A DNA stretch of 64,000 bases from Locusta migratoria (GCA_026315105.1 CM048744.1:315587270-315651269); one strand, 5' to 3'; positions 23,401-34,864 are shown, counted from the stretch's first letter. Made by a program: numbers and translations. The notes: generated from the sequence alone by a model not told the origin.

Positions 23401-25709
23401 ACCTTTCTAGACCTAAATTAAGCATTAATACACAACAATGTGAATGTGGTTCTTAAGGGCGGGAATGTAACAAGGAGGTCGGTAGTTTCTGTTTAATTTG
23501 TATAAGTAACATTATTTTTAATAATACCGTAGTAAATAAAGAGAGATTAAGGTGGAGCGACACATGTAGGCCCTAAATCAACACTGCCATCTGATAATGG
23601 ATTCAGGACCGAAACTAGTAACGCTGAAATAAATGCTTTACAAAAATCTTGCGGCTGGTTGCAGTATTTACTTACTATAGTATTATTACGGATCAGCTGC
23701 GGTGTCTATGGATAATTTATTATTATTTTTGTACTCTTTACTCCCTCCATGTGAGTACTTCAATACTTCGACAAATATCGGCTACAATGATTCGCAGTGT
23801 TCTTTACTTAGCTTCACGTCCATTCCACTGACTGTGGACTTATTTGTGCGTATGTGCTACACAAACCGGCATTCAAGTTGTATTTTTATGTCATGTGTCT
23901 TCATATTTTGTGCCATGCGGATATCAGTTGTGATCAAAGAACTGAAAAAAAGGGAGGTATATTGAAAATTGTTGCAACTAATTATGGATTTGATTTGTCT
24001 ACAGTTTCAGACTGAGATTTCAGATTGGCGCGACTCTGCTGCTAGGAGATATTTTTGGGTGGCGCATGAAACTAACAAAAATTAAGCAGGTTTTGAATAA
24101 GATTTTTATGTGCTTCAAATTATTATGTACTGTTTGTTGTATACTATTATACTGGAAATCTAAACGTGCAATTTTAACTTAAAAAAGACCTCTGAAAAGA
24201 TAATGCATTAGATTTTGTTTTACGTTCAAAACTTCCGAAAATTCGTACTATTGTCCGAATGCAAAATAATGTTGTGCATATTAGATGTCCATGGCTTAAC
24301 CGAAACAACTAATATCTGAAACGGACATCCCCGTTTATTTCGGTTAACAGGTGTCCTGCTGTACTTCGATATTTAATAAAAAACCGTGAAGAGATACAGG
24401 AATGAAATTTTAACTCACAATTAGTATGTTATGACATCTATGTGAAAAAATTTGAAACCTATTGAATACATGGTGAAGTAAATATTGATTTTTTCTCACG
24501 TACTGAGTTATGTATAATCATAATTTTAGTTACACTGCACTTACATACTATTCAAAATATAAGGTGAAACCAATTTTATTCTTTTTTAATAAGGTATTGG
24601 AACTGTCAACCAATAATATTAACAAATTTTATACTTTGAATATCTTTAAAGTTTTTTTACAAGTCAATTTTTTTCTCCTGACGTTTTAAGAACATATGAC
24701 TGGCTTAAAATACTTAAGGTATGTTGATTAATGTGGTTCAGTGTGTAGGCAAGCACTATATTGCTCTTAATGAAACATTTTATTTTTGTAGCTTTATTAT
24801 TGGATAACAAAGATACCAAAGTATGCAAAAACGTTTATGACGGAAATTTGAAACTAAATATTTGAATGTAATTTTTTTTCTCAGTGGTAACATTTCAAAA
24901 TATTCCTACTTCATAATCTTGATGATTCTGTCTTTAGTTTTCTTTCCTTACTTTGTTATTCCGGTCATTTTTTCACCAGCTTCTTCGCTTCAACGACACG
25001 TTGCCTGTCTATTCATAGCAGACCATTTTTCATGTAGTCCCCAGTTTTTATGCCTAGTGTGCTCATGGTTTCCAATCTGCCTCTTACTCCATCATTCAAA
25101 CACATTATGGTATCTAACACACTACTCTGAAAATCTGACATGGCAACAAAACCAGTTTTTCACAAGCGTTCCCAAATAAAACGTCTGAAACTTTCGTTCG
25201 GATTCTGTGCTTTACCATGTAAATATATTTTCAAGGGTTTAGGCTCTCCATATGAGGAAACAAAAACATAATGACGTGACGTTACGTTTTTACATAGTAT
25301 ATTGATTAATCTTACCACGCATCCTCCCCCGCCCCACCATACCGCGTCTGCTGCGCAAGACCCGCGAGAACCCGTTTTTACGGAAAACCTATCAGCATCG
25401 AGTGCTCAAACTAAGGCCAGTAAGCGACCGACGATTTCGAAAAGGTGGCGCATTTAACATCAGTCAATCAGAATGGGCTAACACTTCCACACTTACTTTT
25501 GGCGCGATTCTTCACGAACGGTCCAAACTGTCATCGTAGAAACGCAAACCAAGCTCCTAGAGAAAAAACAATCACTTTCAGTGTCGTCTTCTTTTTTAGA
25601 AGACAAGATTCTGGAGCTTGTCTCAGCGGAGGGGCCGGCTGTCTTTTTCTAAATCGGAAGGAGCGGTTCTAAAAGCACAGACAATACTCCTCCTCCTCAG
25701 TTTGGGCAC
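20413..25709. other. AT-rich stretch without a supported gene
   Basis: Over 5 kb with no recognisable coding domain. Minor internal repetition is visible: a CATAAGGAAGCTAA segment at about 21935 and 22078, and AAAATGAAGGAAA(C/T)CGG with GACTTTAGT at about 23146-23195 and 23329-23375. A segment at 23590-23620 (CTGATAATGG then CCGAAACTAGT) resembles a retroelement 3' end. Open frames at 21448-21759 and 24862-25179 lack family motifs. Confidence 0.45.
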
Positions 25710-25721
25710 AGAGTAACATAG

Positions 25722-25917
25722 CCGGCCGCGGTGGCCGAGGGGACTAAGGCGAATCAGTCACGGTCTGCACGGCCACTACGGTCGGGGGTTCGAATCCCCC
25801 CTCGGGCATGGATATTTGTGCCGTCCTTAGTCTTAGTTAGTTCATAAGTAGTTTGTAAGTTTAGGGACTGATGACCCCGTAGTTAAGTCCCATAGACTAT
25901 ACATTTGAACATTTGAA
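25722..25917 (+). mobile_element. SINE subfamily A, near-consensus
   Basis: Full-length copy with intact A box (TGGCCGAGGGG) and B box (GGTTCGAATCC). Perfect 12-base duplication CAGAGTAACATA at 25710-25721 and 25918-25929. The 3' hairpin GGGAC (25864-25868) / GTCCC (25887-25891) is intact. This is one of the youngest-looking copies in the window. Confidence 0.95.
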
Positions 25918-25939
25918 CAGAGTAACATATAAACCATGT

Positions 25940-26210
25940 TGTTGTTATGGTCTTCAGTGCGGAGACTGGTTTGATGCAGCTCTCCACCCTACTCTATCCT
26001 GAGCAAGCCTTTTCATCTCCTCGTAAGAACGGCAACCCACATCCAGTTGAATCTGCTTACTATACGTGTCTCTTGGTCTCCCTCTGCGATTTTTACCCCA
26101 CACACTTCCCTCCAATGCTAAATTTATGATTCCCCGATGTCTAAGAATGTGTCCTACCAAGCGATCCCTTCTTTTAGTCAGGGTATGCCAAAAATTCCTT
26201 TTCTCACCAA
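25940..26210 (-). pseudogene. LINE 3' end fragment (minus strand)
   Basis: The minus strand reads FWHTLTKRRDRLVGHILRHR, GIINLALEGSVWGKNRRGRP and QLDVGCRSYEEMKRLAQDRV. This is the standard C-terminal end of a LINE polymerase of the same type as 18537-18885. It is 5' truncated. Confidence 0.75.
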
Positions 26211-26279
26211 TGAACCATATAAACATATAAACCACTGTCCTATGCCCCCATCGTAGTTCTGTAAGATGATATCATGTGT

Positions 26280-26673
26280 CAGGCCGTACCCTGGCTTAGT
26301 ACCGGTAGACAACAGTAGAGGCACTTCTGAGGGTGCCTCTCGCACGTAAGAGGGTAGCGTGGAAAGGAGGATGAGGGTAGAGCTCTTGCCGCCTGCCACA
26401 ATGCCACGGCTGCGTCCGGGCTGGCATTTGAGGGGAAGTGGTGGTGGTGGCAGCCGCTACCTGCCGTCTGCTCTGGCCAGTCTAAAGGGCTGCTTCTAAT
26501 CGCAGCACCATCATGGGACATCTACGGAACTGCTTCAGCACCCCCTGTCCCGCACCCCTGAGCGTAGGACTGGGCCCTTACGGAGGTATCCCGTCTATAT
26601 ATATTTGCCTCTGGTTTGGGATACCTGGCTAACACATTTACAACCTGCTGCTCGGCCAGAGCACCGAGGCACA
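26280..26673. other. GC-richer unassigned segment
   Basis: Contains TATA-like TCTATATATATTTGCC at 26591-26606 and a (GGT)n patch near 26441-26450. It directly precedes mosaic block A but is absent in front of block B. Its character (TATA motif, downstream AATAAA-type sequence at 26902) would fit part of an LTR, but I see no paired copy. Confidence 0.3.
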
Positions 26674-27009
26674 TTGCTATCAGGACCCCTATGACGCGGC
26701 CCCCAGGCCACGCCAGCTGGTCGCAGGTAGAGAGAGCTGTAACAGCCAGCTCCACCAGAATTCCACTCTCCCCTGTCTAGAGAAAGTCAGCTCTCTTTCT
26801 CACCTCTCCACAAATCTTCCTTGCACTGCATTCCCGACAGAAATAGAAAAATGCATGTACTGCTCACTTTACATCATTACACGAACGATAAACACAGTCA
26901 ATAAAAATGACAGATGGGCTGCCATCTCTCAATAATATTTATACAGCCACTGGTACTTTCTGCCACCTTCAAATATAAGTAGCAATTAAGGGTTTCCATG
27001 AGTACTGCT

Positions 27010-27500
27010 GATAGTCGAAGTAAAGAAGATGTCTATGGAAAGGAAAGCATTTCTGAAGGAGAGAAATAATTTAATGACATCCAATATTAAATAGAAAGTT
27101 CTGAATTCCTTTATGAAAGAATGGTCTATTACGTCCTATGAATGTGAAATTTGGACGATAAGGAGTTCAGACAAAAGTATGAGAGAAACTTTTGAAATGT
27201 CATACTACAGTCAAATGCTGAACATTAGATACGTTGATCACATAACTAATGATGAAGTGCAGAACAGAATTGGTGAGAAGAGAAATTGGTAGAATATCTT
27301 GACTAAGAGAAGGGTTAGATTTTTGGGACACATTATGAGACTTCAAGAGACAGTCAGTATAGCTTTAGAGGGAAGACTGTTGAGAAAAAATCGCACAGAC
27401 GATTACAGAAATAATGCCAAAAGGATGTAGGTTGCCGTACGTATTCAGAGATGAAGAGGCTTTACACAGGAAAGGGTAGCGTGGAGTGCCAACTGCATGC
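27010..27500 (+). pseudogene. LINE C-terminal relic in block A
   Basis: Reads MRETFEMSYYSQMLNIRYVD, HITNDEVQNRIGEKRNW, then ILTKRRVRFLGHIMRLQETV. It is the polymerase C-terminal end of the kind seen at 18.6 and 26.1 kb, with a stop near 27290. The corresponding part of block B (about 39450-39640) lacks around 130 bases. Confidence 0.7.
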
Positions 27501-28032
27501 CACAGAAACAACAAAAACAACAACACGACGACGACGTGTTTCAGTGCGCTATGGTATCGTCTTGTGGTCCGTATAAATGTAGTGAAATGAAGTGGTCAGA
27601 ATCTCGTCAGACATATAATCTCTGACTAGGTTACTATATTTCTACAAACCAAAAATTGTTACCGCTCCCTAAGGAATCCTGTAAAGGCTATGAAAAAATT
27701 GTTTGCGATCTTGGTTTAGGATCGTTATAATGTTTCAAGTTAAATAAGTTCGCCTCTGGACGCATTGTGAGTAAAACTAATTCTAATATACTACCCCTGG
27801 GAGGCTATAAACTCAATAATAGATAGAAACTAATTTGATTAGGGACGAAGCTCCTGCAGGTAGGAAGTTAATAAATCGTAGATGAAACCAATATGTCAAA
27901 CCCCTGCATCACTATGGCAACACTAACTGAGGCTATATTGCCGACAAAGTGGCAAAAGAAGTGACGGAGAACTTTAAACTCAAAATGTTTATAAATTCCT
28001 ACACAAACAAGCACCAAACCAAGTAAATGGCA

Positions 28033-28871
28033 GGGTCGTTCAGAAAGTAATGCCTCCTATTTTAATTCATGGAAACTACAAGACAGCACAGTTAAATACA
28101 GAAGTATCTCAAATACACTGTAATGTTTCCGCATAGTCACCATCATTTGTTCTGTACTTTTGCCAACGAAGAACCAGAGCCTTATAAACATCAGAATCAG
28201 CTGAGGCTAACCAGGTCTTTACAGCTTTGAGAAATGCAAGCCAGTCTTGAAAATGTTCGCCATGTATTCCGTCTCTGAGGCTCAATGAGATGAAAGTCAA
28301 AAGGCGCTAAATGGAAGCGCCAGTCCCAGCCGAATTGTACAGTGAGTTGCGTCGTCGCAAAACTGGTGTGGAGGCTGGCGTTATCACGTTGAAGCTGAAA
28401 TTTTGTTACTCTTCTGAACTTCGCTTAAAATTCGAGCTTTCGGCTTAGTCACTGCCGTCTTGTAGCGTGCTCGACACTTTCTCCAGACTCCAGGACATCC
28501 AAAAGAACATCCCAGAACACTATGCACATCACTGTGGCTGTGTGAGTTTCTGCTATGGCGGAGAACTGCGAAGTCGCAATTCCGTGGTCTTTCAGATTCC
28601 GGCTCATAGTGGTGGCATCAAATCTCATTTCCGGTAACGATGTTATTCGGAAAACTGTCTCCTTCAGCTTCATATTAGTCCAATAGGCCCCATCATATTT
28701 TCACTAGAATTTTTTATTCTTCTGTAAAGATCCGTGACACCCATCTTGCAAAGGCGTTGCGACAACCACGATGTTGTAACATGTGCGCAATCCCCAATGT
28801 TGGCAGTACTGCCCTGGCAAAAGAAAGGCATTACAGGCGACATTGAGGTTCGCACACAGTTATCTGGTCTT
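28033..28871 (-). pseudogene. Mariner-like transposase relic (minus strand)
   Basis: Terminal-repeat-like GGGTCGTTCAGAAAGTAATG lies at the left end. The minus strand encodes, in broken frames, TATVMCIVFWD (mariner VM..VFWD), a LQRDNASLHTS segment (the DNARPHT-type catalytic aspartate), an APFDFHL segment (the APSDFHL-type aspartate region) and ALVLRWQKYRTNDGDY at the C-terminus. This order is diagnostic of a mariner transposase. Many stops are present. Confidence 0.75.
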
Positions 28872-28995
28872 CCCTGCACTGAATTCCCGACAGTAATAGA
28901 AAAATGCTTGTGCTGGTCACTTTACATCATTACACGAACGATAAACACAGTTAATAAAGCTTAGAGATGTGCTACCATCCCTCATTACCCCACAG
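28872..28995 (+). repeat. Repeat of the 26.82-kb module
   Basis: CCTGCACTGAATTCCCGACA onward duplicates 26818-26940 and 39113-39237, including ACACGAACGATAAACACAGT. The duplicate starts where homology between blocks A and B ends, at a shared TCTTCC, suggesting recombination between module copies. Confidence 0.75.
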
Positions 28996-29788
28996 CCATT
29001 GAAAATTTGCATAAGGAGTGTCACATCAAAATTACTATGAGTCACAAAAGAAAAGAAGTTACTTCAATTTGCCAATCGTTTACAAATGAAAATTATTAAC
29101 TATATTAATATTATACGTAATTACGCCCTATCCAATGAAAGCTGGAGTCTGTACAGTAACATTTTCTCCAGACTAAATTACAATCTTACGGTTGCCACTA
29201 ATTTATTAGTATTAGCTGAAGGCCCATATTAAAGGATGCAGTCACAGCTTGGATTACAATCGTGGCACGTAAAAACATAACCCAGACCAAATATAAAATC
29301 CAAAAATTGAATGTATTTGTTACATATGTAAGATATGTACTTCTCATGAACTAAATTGTGTGAATGTTTAATCGTGTGTCATAACGAAAAAATTGTGTAC
29401 AAAAACAACATACAGGTGTGGCACTTCAACAAACTACAAACATACGAGGAGCGTCGTTTCAAAACGTATTAGGTGCACCAATGTAAATTTTTCAGAAATA
29501 AAGAAAAAGGTTTTACTTCCGAAATTGGAAGAGTGTATATACTAGGGTAACGTTTGAGAATCCACAAAAACTGAAATTTGTTTTTCATTAAGTGGTCTTA
29601 TATTTAAATTTAAAATTGTCACTTAATACGTTTTGAACCGATATACTGAACATAATACGTTCTGAACCGTTTAGTGAATAAACATACACAGAGGAGATCA
29701 AACACTTATAGCTTTTCGAATCAGTTTTTATGTAGTTTATGTTTATGTAATGTTTTAAAATTGTCACAACAATACACAAAGTTCAGAG

Positions 29789-29793
<5 letters not shown>

Positions 29794-29824
<31 letters not shown>
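29794..29824 (+). repeat. Poly(A) run
   Basis: About 31 consecutive A residues inside the transposon. Confidence 0.95.
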
Positions 29825-29828
<4 letters not shown>

Positions 29829-30081
29829 TATTAACATTCAGTAAATTTTTCACATGTTAAGTTATTAGGTCATACTAAATTTACATACTTTGAGATTACA
29901 AATTATGCTTTATAAATGCATATAGAATCAAAACCTGAATTTTACAGTACGACGTCAACGTATCACAATCTTGAAAGTCCCATTTCTTCTTCCTAACAAT
30001 TACAATCTTCAGGATCACAACACTCAGGTGCTGCATCGAAATCTAGAGCTAATTTATACATCTGCAAACTATGAATTTCTC

Positions 30082-31015
30082 TCAGTTATCGCCAAATTTT
30101 ACCTTCAAAAGTGTGTCTACGTGTAATTTCTTTGCATCGCTTAAAGCTCTCAAATGATGAAGCACAGGAGGTTCAAACACTTGCTCCATGTTTGTTCCTC
30201 GTTTGAGTATTGTTACAAAATGTTTTGATGGATCATCACATCTATATGTTGTCTCCATCTTTACTCTGACGAGGGGCTTCCCATTTATAGTACATATCTT
30301 CAACATTACCCTCTTCATTTCCTTTATTCCATCCATTTTTCTGAATTGTTTTGCGAGTATTTTGTATTCTCTGACAGCCCAATCATATCCAAAAGCTCTT
30401 ACTTTCCTCGCAGATTTGTAAACTTCTCTATATTCTTCAGGAGTGAGAATGTCGGAACATTTCAGGAGGGCCTTCTCTACAACTCCAAACAAGCGATCTG
30501 CGGGTAAATAAGAATGCCCTCTAACGGGAAATATTGCCGTAATGTTTTTGAGATGAGTTAGTGCTTTCTTTTGGAACCAACAAACGAGAGCATGAATTAC
30601 GTGCATGTTTTTATTTTGGCCTCCTCAGCCATTAGCGAAAAGCCTAATAGTGGTGACCCAATCGTCAAAATGGGCTTCCTCTAGATACGAAAGTACACCA
30701 GATGCCACCTCGTTTGACCCTCTAGCACCTTCAGTCTCATTCCATGTAAAGAACTTAGCATTCTTGTTGCTGACGTCAGTCACACACAGCATATTAAAGG
30801 ATATTTGTCGAGAGTAGTATGCTTCGCCAACTGATAATTTTGGAAGGGGCTGCACCTGTTGCAAATCGAAGCAGAAGCTTCTTGTTTCAGCAGAACGCTC
30901 CCTCATTAATTTGTGGAACGTTGAATGCAGGTTGTTCAACTTAACTAGACGAAAGTTGCACATAACACACTTTGAACCGATCATTCCCATGCACTTAATA
31001 CAATTTGATCCGACG
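30082..31015 (-). pseudogene. Transposase-like protein with DGxGGQNKN-type core, one nonsense codon
   Basis: On the minus strand one frame family covers about 300 residues. It begins in a Cys-rich segment (C-x3-C-x4-C-x2-C, then CVMC). It continues through FDLQQVQPLPKLSVGEAYY, a TWNETEGARGSNEVAS segment and IRLFANG, meets a TGA stop (complement at 30625-30627), and resumes with GGQNKNMHVIHALV, FPVRGHSYLPADRLFGVVEK and DWAVREYKIL. I have seen this architecture in many uncharacterised arthropod and cnidarian proteins that behave like transposases. I cannot name the superfamily securely; a Sola-type assignment is only a guess. An in-frame stop just upstream of the Cys-rich start suggests N-terminal loss. 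Confidence 0.6.
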
Positions 31016-31168
31016 CATCTACTTCGACATGGAAATTTTTATGGATATAACACGAAATGTTTCAATCTGAATTCACAGTTTTAAAGATCGCATAAAAACA
31101 GGGGGAAATCGTATCAAAACGTATTTTGATCAAGAATGCACTTAATACGTTTCGAAACGATGCTCCTC

Positions 31169-31667
31169 ATTACACAAGACAAACATGACACTTAAGAATA
31201 TAAAACAGACATGACATAAATCTTTACATGACATGAAACACAATATGTTTACATGAGTCAATAATCTGTATCCTTATAATGTAACATGAGTAAGTGTTCA
31301 TTTGATTGATACATATGTAAACATAGTGAACACATGATACATCTAGATTACAGTATGATAAGCAATGTCAAATAATGAACATGACAGGTGTCAAATTAAT
31401 TACCAAAAAGAATCTACACATAAGGACTGAAACTGGAGAGAGCCAGCAAAAATTGTATTTGTTGGGAGGAACTAGTACTGTGACATGAACATTGTTTCGT
31501 GGCAACACTTTTGTATATAGGGGCTTGGCAACTACACTGGGGAGTACATTGAGGGCAACACAACACACATATCGGCAACATTCGCGGCAGTACCGCCTGA
31601 AGAGATTGTGCCTGCACATATGACTGTGCACTACGATGTCCACAGAAGGTCTGGGGCGGTACTGCAG
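31169..31667. other. Unassigned AT-rich DNA
   Basis: Repeated ACATGA words (for example around 31180-31260 and 31300-31385) make the stretch internally repetitive. No coding domain or element boundary is recognised. It could include the decayed 3' LTR of the Gypsy element that follows, but no partner copy is present. Confidence 0.3.
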
Positions 31668-31918
31668 AATGATGCTAGTCTTGCAAGTTTCGCAGGAGAA
31701 CTTCTGTGAAGTTTGGAAAGTAGGAGGCGAGGTCCTAGCAGGATTGTAGTTGTGGGGCGGCACCGTGATTCGTGTCGGGATAGCTCAGTGGTACAGCGGT
31801 TGCCCGCGAAAGGCAAAGGTCCCAGGTTCGAGTCCCGGTTCCGGCACACAATTTTAATGTCAGAAAGTTTCATATCAGCGCACACTCCGCTGCAGAGTGA
31901 AAGTTTCATTCTGTACAC
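31668..31918 (+). mobile_element. tRNA-bearing MITE/SINE fragment
   Basis: Contains a well-formed tRNA-like cloverleaf at 31772-31847. The acceptor stem GTGTCGG pairs with CCGGCAC, the anticodon stem TTGCC pairs with GGCAA around CGCGAAA, and the T arm is GGTTCGAGTCC. Position 33 is G rather than the invariant U, and the formal CGA anticodon (Ser) lacks the long variable arm expected for tRNA-Ser. It is followed by the characteristic tail TTTCATATCAGCGCACACTC, CGCTGCAGAGTGAAAGTTTC. I recall this tRNA-plus-tail unit as a dispersed insect repeat, so I treat it as mobile and not as a working tRNA gene. Confidence 0.75.
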
Positions 31919-32005
31919 AAGAATTAACTTACATTTGAAGGAAATGACTTATATAACATGTTCTTATATTTATACCTTTATCTAAACATAAAATAACTAT
32001 GTACA

Positions 32006-33690
32006 CATCTACTCAATCATGGGCTTTATGTGGGACACATGATGTATTCCGAGACTCTTTCCTGTCCTGATGGTCTCTAATTCTGCCGCATATGGATGTA
32101 CAATTATTCGTACACGTACTGGGCTCACCGAGTAAAACTTATGGCACAACTGTTTTAGTCTGTATGAGATTTTGAAACTCTTAACAAGAACTTTCTGATT
32201 CGGCTCGAATGACCTCGGTTTTGCTTTGCGGTCTACAGCTAATTTTCGCTTCCTCCCGGCTGCTGTTATGCGCTGTAGCGCCTTATCGACAATCATTTGA
32301 TGTCGGATCCTACTCTGTGGCGGAAAAACAACCACCTCCCGTACGAGTTCCTTCGGCCGAATATTCTTCAGGACAGTTAACGGAGTTACCATCGTTGTAC
32401 TGTGCGGAATTTCGTTAATGACCTCCTCAAAATCTTTTCAGAAAAACGTCCCATGTAGCATGCTTATTTTTGCAATAAATCCTGCACATATTCCCGATCT
32501 TCTTCATCACAGTTTCAGCTCGATTGCTTTGCGGATGTCTGGTTCAATTCTGTGTTTCCGTAAAGTCCTCTTCCAAATCTGAGATTTGAATTGGAGACCA
32601 CTATCCGAGATTACCTTGTCTACTCTTCCCATCTGCGACAGGAAGTCCCGGTAGAAAGCACTGCTTACAGTTTTCGCAGTTGCCTTCCTCAATAGAGTAA
32701 AAGTGACGAACTTAGAGGAAAGTTCCAACACGACCAGAATATTGCAAAAACCTCGTGATGTCCTACGGTAGAGGACCCATTAAATCTACGGCTGCCAATT
32801 GCTTTAACTTTTCCGGAATTATGGAATGTAGCGGTACTTGCATATTTACCGTGCTGTGTCTCGCCTATTTGCAAATGGTAAGTACACGACGTAACCGTCT
32901 GTCCATGTCTTTGAAATGGCATAGAAAAGTGGACCAAAGTGGCCCTAGCTTAGGTGAGTGTGCCATGTAAACTTATTCACTAATTCTTCTGTTGTTACTA
33001 ACGCGCCACAGTGCCATCACCCCGACTATTGTAGAACAGAACTTCCTTTCTAAGCAAATAAAACTTACGGATGTTTGGCTCATTCCTGTCTTTTATCTTT
33101 TCCCTGATAGCACTCAGAGCCGGATCTTTGTTTTGATCTTTTCCAATTTCTTTCAGAGTTGAACTCACATAGTTTTCGAAAGCCACCCCTCCCATATAAC
33201 ACAGGCTGTAATGTTCCTCCTCCAATGTTAAAGCACAAACATATTCAGACCTATCGGAGATCGTGATAGTGCGTCCGCTATAACGTTTTCGATACCCGGG
33301 ACATGAACAACGGAGGAATCATTCTCCTGCAACGTGAGCACCCACTTGCTGAGTCTCTTGCTCCGCAACTTCGCCGACATCAAGAATTCCAACGCTTTGT
33401 AGTCGGTGTAGACCTTGGTTTTCCTTCCGTAGAGCAAGTATCGGAAATTCTGGCTCGGTTACGGAGTAATTTCTCTCCGCCTTATTCAACACGCGGCTGC
33501 AGAAACCTATGGTCTTAGAAACTGTGTTTCCCTGTTCCTGATACCGCTTGGAAAATCATAACACCCAAGCCTCTATATAAACTGTCGCCTTGCAGAATTC
33601 TTCTTCATTATTTGGATGTGACGGATTGGTGCTTCTACTAAAGCTTTCTTCAAACTATGGAACTCCCTATTTGATAAATACCGTTGTGTT
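32006..33690 (-). pseudogene. Gypsy-type pol: RNase H to integrase
   Basis: Minus-strand LTR-retrotransposon pol, second half. In order: TKVYTDYKALEFLMSAKLRS (33410) and VPGIENVIADALSRSP (RNase H/connection). Then a linker (33225-32998), the integrase core with ELSSKFVTFTLLRKATAKTV and ISDSGLQFKSQIW (32731-32510), and a C-terminal region ending KSLGIHHVSHIKPMIE (32392-32009). Multiple frame changes and stops occur. The DxGxQF motif of integrase is kept, but the core is fragmented. No LTR or envelope is recognised. The first half of pol lies at 37741-38965, separated by a LINE. Confidence 0.85.
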
Positions 33691-33934
33691 TAGTCTTCGT
33701 CTTTGACCGGTGTATTTCAAAACAAGTCAGAGACCGTTACTAAGCTCGTTATCAGTCAGTCCAGTGCCAGCTGCCACGAGTGCCGCAGCGTTAACAGCGC
33801 TAAGCTGCCGGACTCAGTTTTGTTGATTCGACAGTGTAGTTACCACTGACCACAGTTAAGTCAGCAGCCAGCCGCCTTCATTAGAATACTAGGCTCCTTT
33901 AAAGTTGTTAATTGCTGTTAATTGTATCGATAGA

Positions 33935-34864
33935 ATGGATAGGATGTGTGCCTGCTGTGTGCGGACGCAGGAGGAGTTGGCCGTGGTTCGCGAACAGCTG
34001 AGCGTGCTGTTGGCTACGGTCAGCCGTCTTCAGGCTGCTGGCTCGGGGTGCAGCGATGGTGGGGAGTCTGGTGCGTCGAGTGGGACACCTCAGGTGTCTC
34101 ACTCTTCGCTCCCTGTCCCTGCTACCGAGGCACCTTCAGGTGTACCGGACGACGTCGAGCCGCCTTCTCCACAAGGGGAGTGGCGGGTTGTACGGCGTTC
34201 GCGTCGCTCGAGGCGGAAGGCCAATGTGGAGGCTGGACGTCCGTCCGCGCCCGTTCGTCCTGTGAGTGAAAGTGTGGCCACTCCTTCAGCGGGGTCCGAG
34301 CAGGTGCACGGGCGGAGGGGATTATTAGTTATTGGGAGCTCCAATGTCAGGCGCGTGATGGAGCCCCTTAGGCAGATAGCGTCCAGATCTGGAAGGAATT
34401 CCAACGTGCACTCGGTGTGTTTGCCGGGGGGCCTCATCCGAGATGTGGAGGCGGCCTTGCCGGCGGCTATCGAGGGTGCGGGGTGCAGTCGACTGCAAGT
34501 CGTAGCTCACGTCGGCACCAATGACGCTTGTCGCTTGGGTTCTGAGGACATCCTCAGGTCCTACGAGCGGCTGGCGGAATTGGTGAAGGCTGCTGCCTTC
34601 GCACGAGGGGTGCAAGCAGAGCTGTCGATTTGCAGCATTGTTCCCAGGGTTGATCGGGGTCCTTTGGTTTGGAGCCGAGTGGAGGGTCTGAACCAGAGGC
34701 TTCGCCGACTCTGTGACAGTCATGGCTGCAGATTTCTGGATCTGCGTTATCGGGTGGGGAATTGTAGGGTGCCCCTAGATAGATCAGGGGTGCACTACAC
34801 TAAGGAAGCGGCTACTCTGGTAGCAGAGTACTTGTGGAGTGCACATGGTTTTTTTTTAGGCTAG
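33935..34864 (+). CDS. CR1-like ORF1 with SGNH/GDSL-type esterase domain
   Basis: A 309-residue open frame starting at ATG 33935. The N-terminus has a CxxCC cluster (MDRMCACCVRTQEE) and a Leu-rich stretch that could coil (LAVVREQLSVLLATVSRLQA). A Ser/Pro/Arg-rich linker follows (residues about 40-130). The C-terminal domain carries the SGNH blocks: LLVIGSSNVRR (block I, nucleophile Ser), HVGTND (block III) and LDRSGVHYTKEAA (block V, Asp-x-x-His). Esterase-type ORF1 proteins are known for CR1-clade LINEs, where they are thought to bind RNA or membranes within the retrotransposition particle. I chose ATG 33935 because upstream in-frame codons lack a better start. The frame is intact, and the stop TAG lies just after a run of nine T. 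Confidence 0.85.
   Translation: MDRMCACCVRTQEELAVVREQLSVLLATVSRLQAAGSGCSDGGESGASSGTPQVSHSSLPVPATEAPSGVPDDVEPPSPQGEWRVVRRSRRSRRKANVEAGRPSAPVRPVSESVATPSAGSEQVHGRRGLLVIGSSNVRRVMEPLRQIASRSGRNSNVHSVCLPGGLIRDVEAALPAAIEGAGCSRLQVVAHVGTNDACRLGSEDILRSYERLAELVKAAAFARGVQAELSICSIVPRVDRGPLVWSRVEGLNQRLRRLCDSHGCRFLDLRYRVGNCRVPLDRSGVHYTKEAATLVAEYLWSAHGFFLG

Larger units (their letters stand above)
26674..28871 (+). repeat. Mosaic repeat block A
   Basis: A composite of about 2.2 kb that recurs in the same orientation at 38971-44990. It starts at TTGCTATCAGGACCCCTATG and runs through a purine-rich module (26816-26940), a LINE C-terminal relic and a minus-strand mariner relic. It ends at AGTTATCTGGTCTT. The shared order of unrelated pieces shows that the block was copied as a unit or belongs to one larger repeat family. 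Confidence 0.75.
29446..31168 (-). mobile_element. DNA transposon with 32-base inverted ends, family uncertain
   Basis: Ends GAGGAGCGTCGTTTCAAAAC (29446 onward) and, reversed, GAGGAGCATCGTTTCGAAAC (from 31168) match over 32 bases with four differences. The motif AATACGTTTTGAA recurs inside both ends (29460, 29620, 29650, 31115, 31145), as subterminal transposase sites do. The interior encodes the protein described at 30082-31015. Flanks ATAC and ATTA may be a 4-base target duplication with changes. The length, 1723 bases, suggests an internally shortened copy. Confidence 0.7.

Noticed and set aside
33935..34864. Host esterase gene
   Set aside because: It is immediately followed by an endonuclease/reverse transcriptase frame and a LINE 3' end, and SGNH domains are known in CR1 ORF1.
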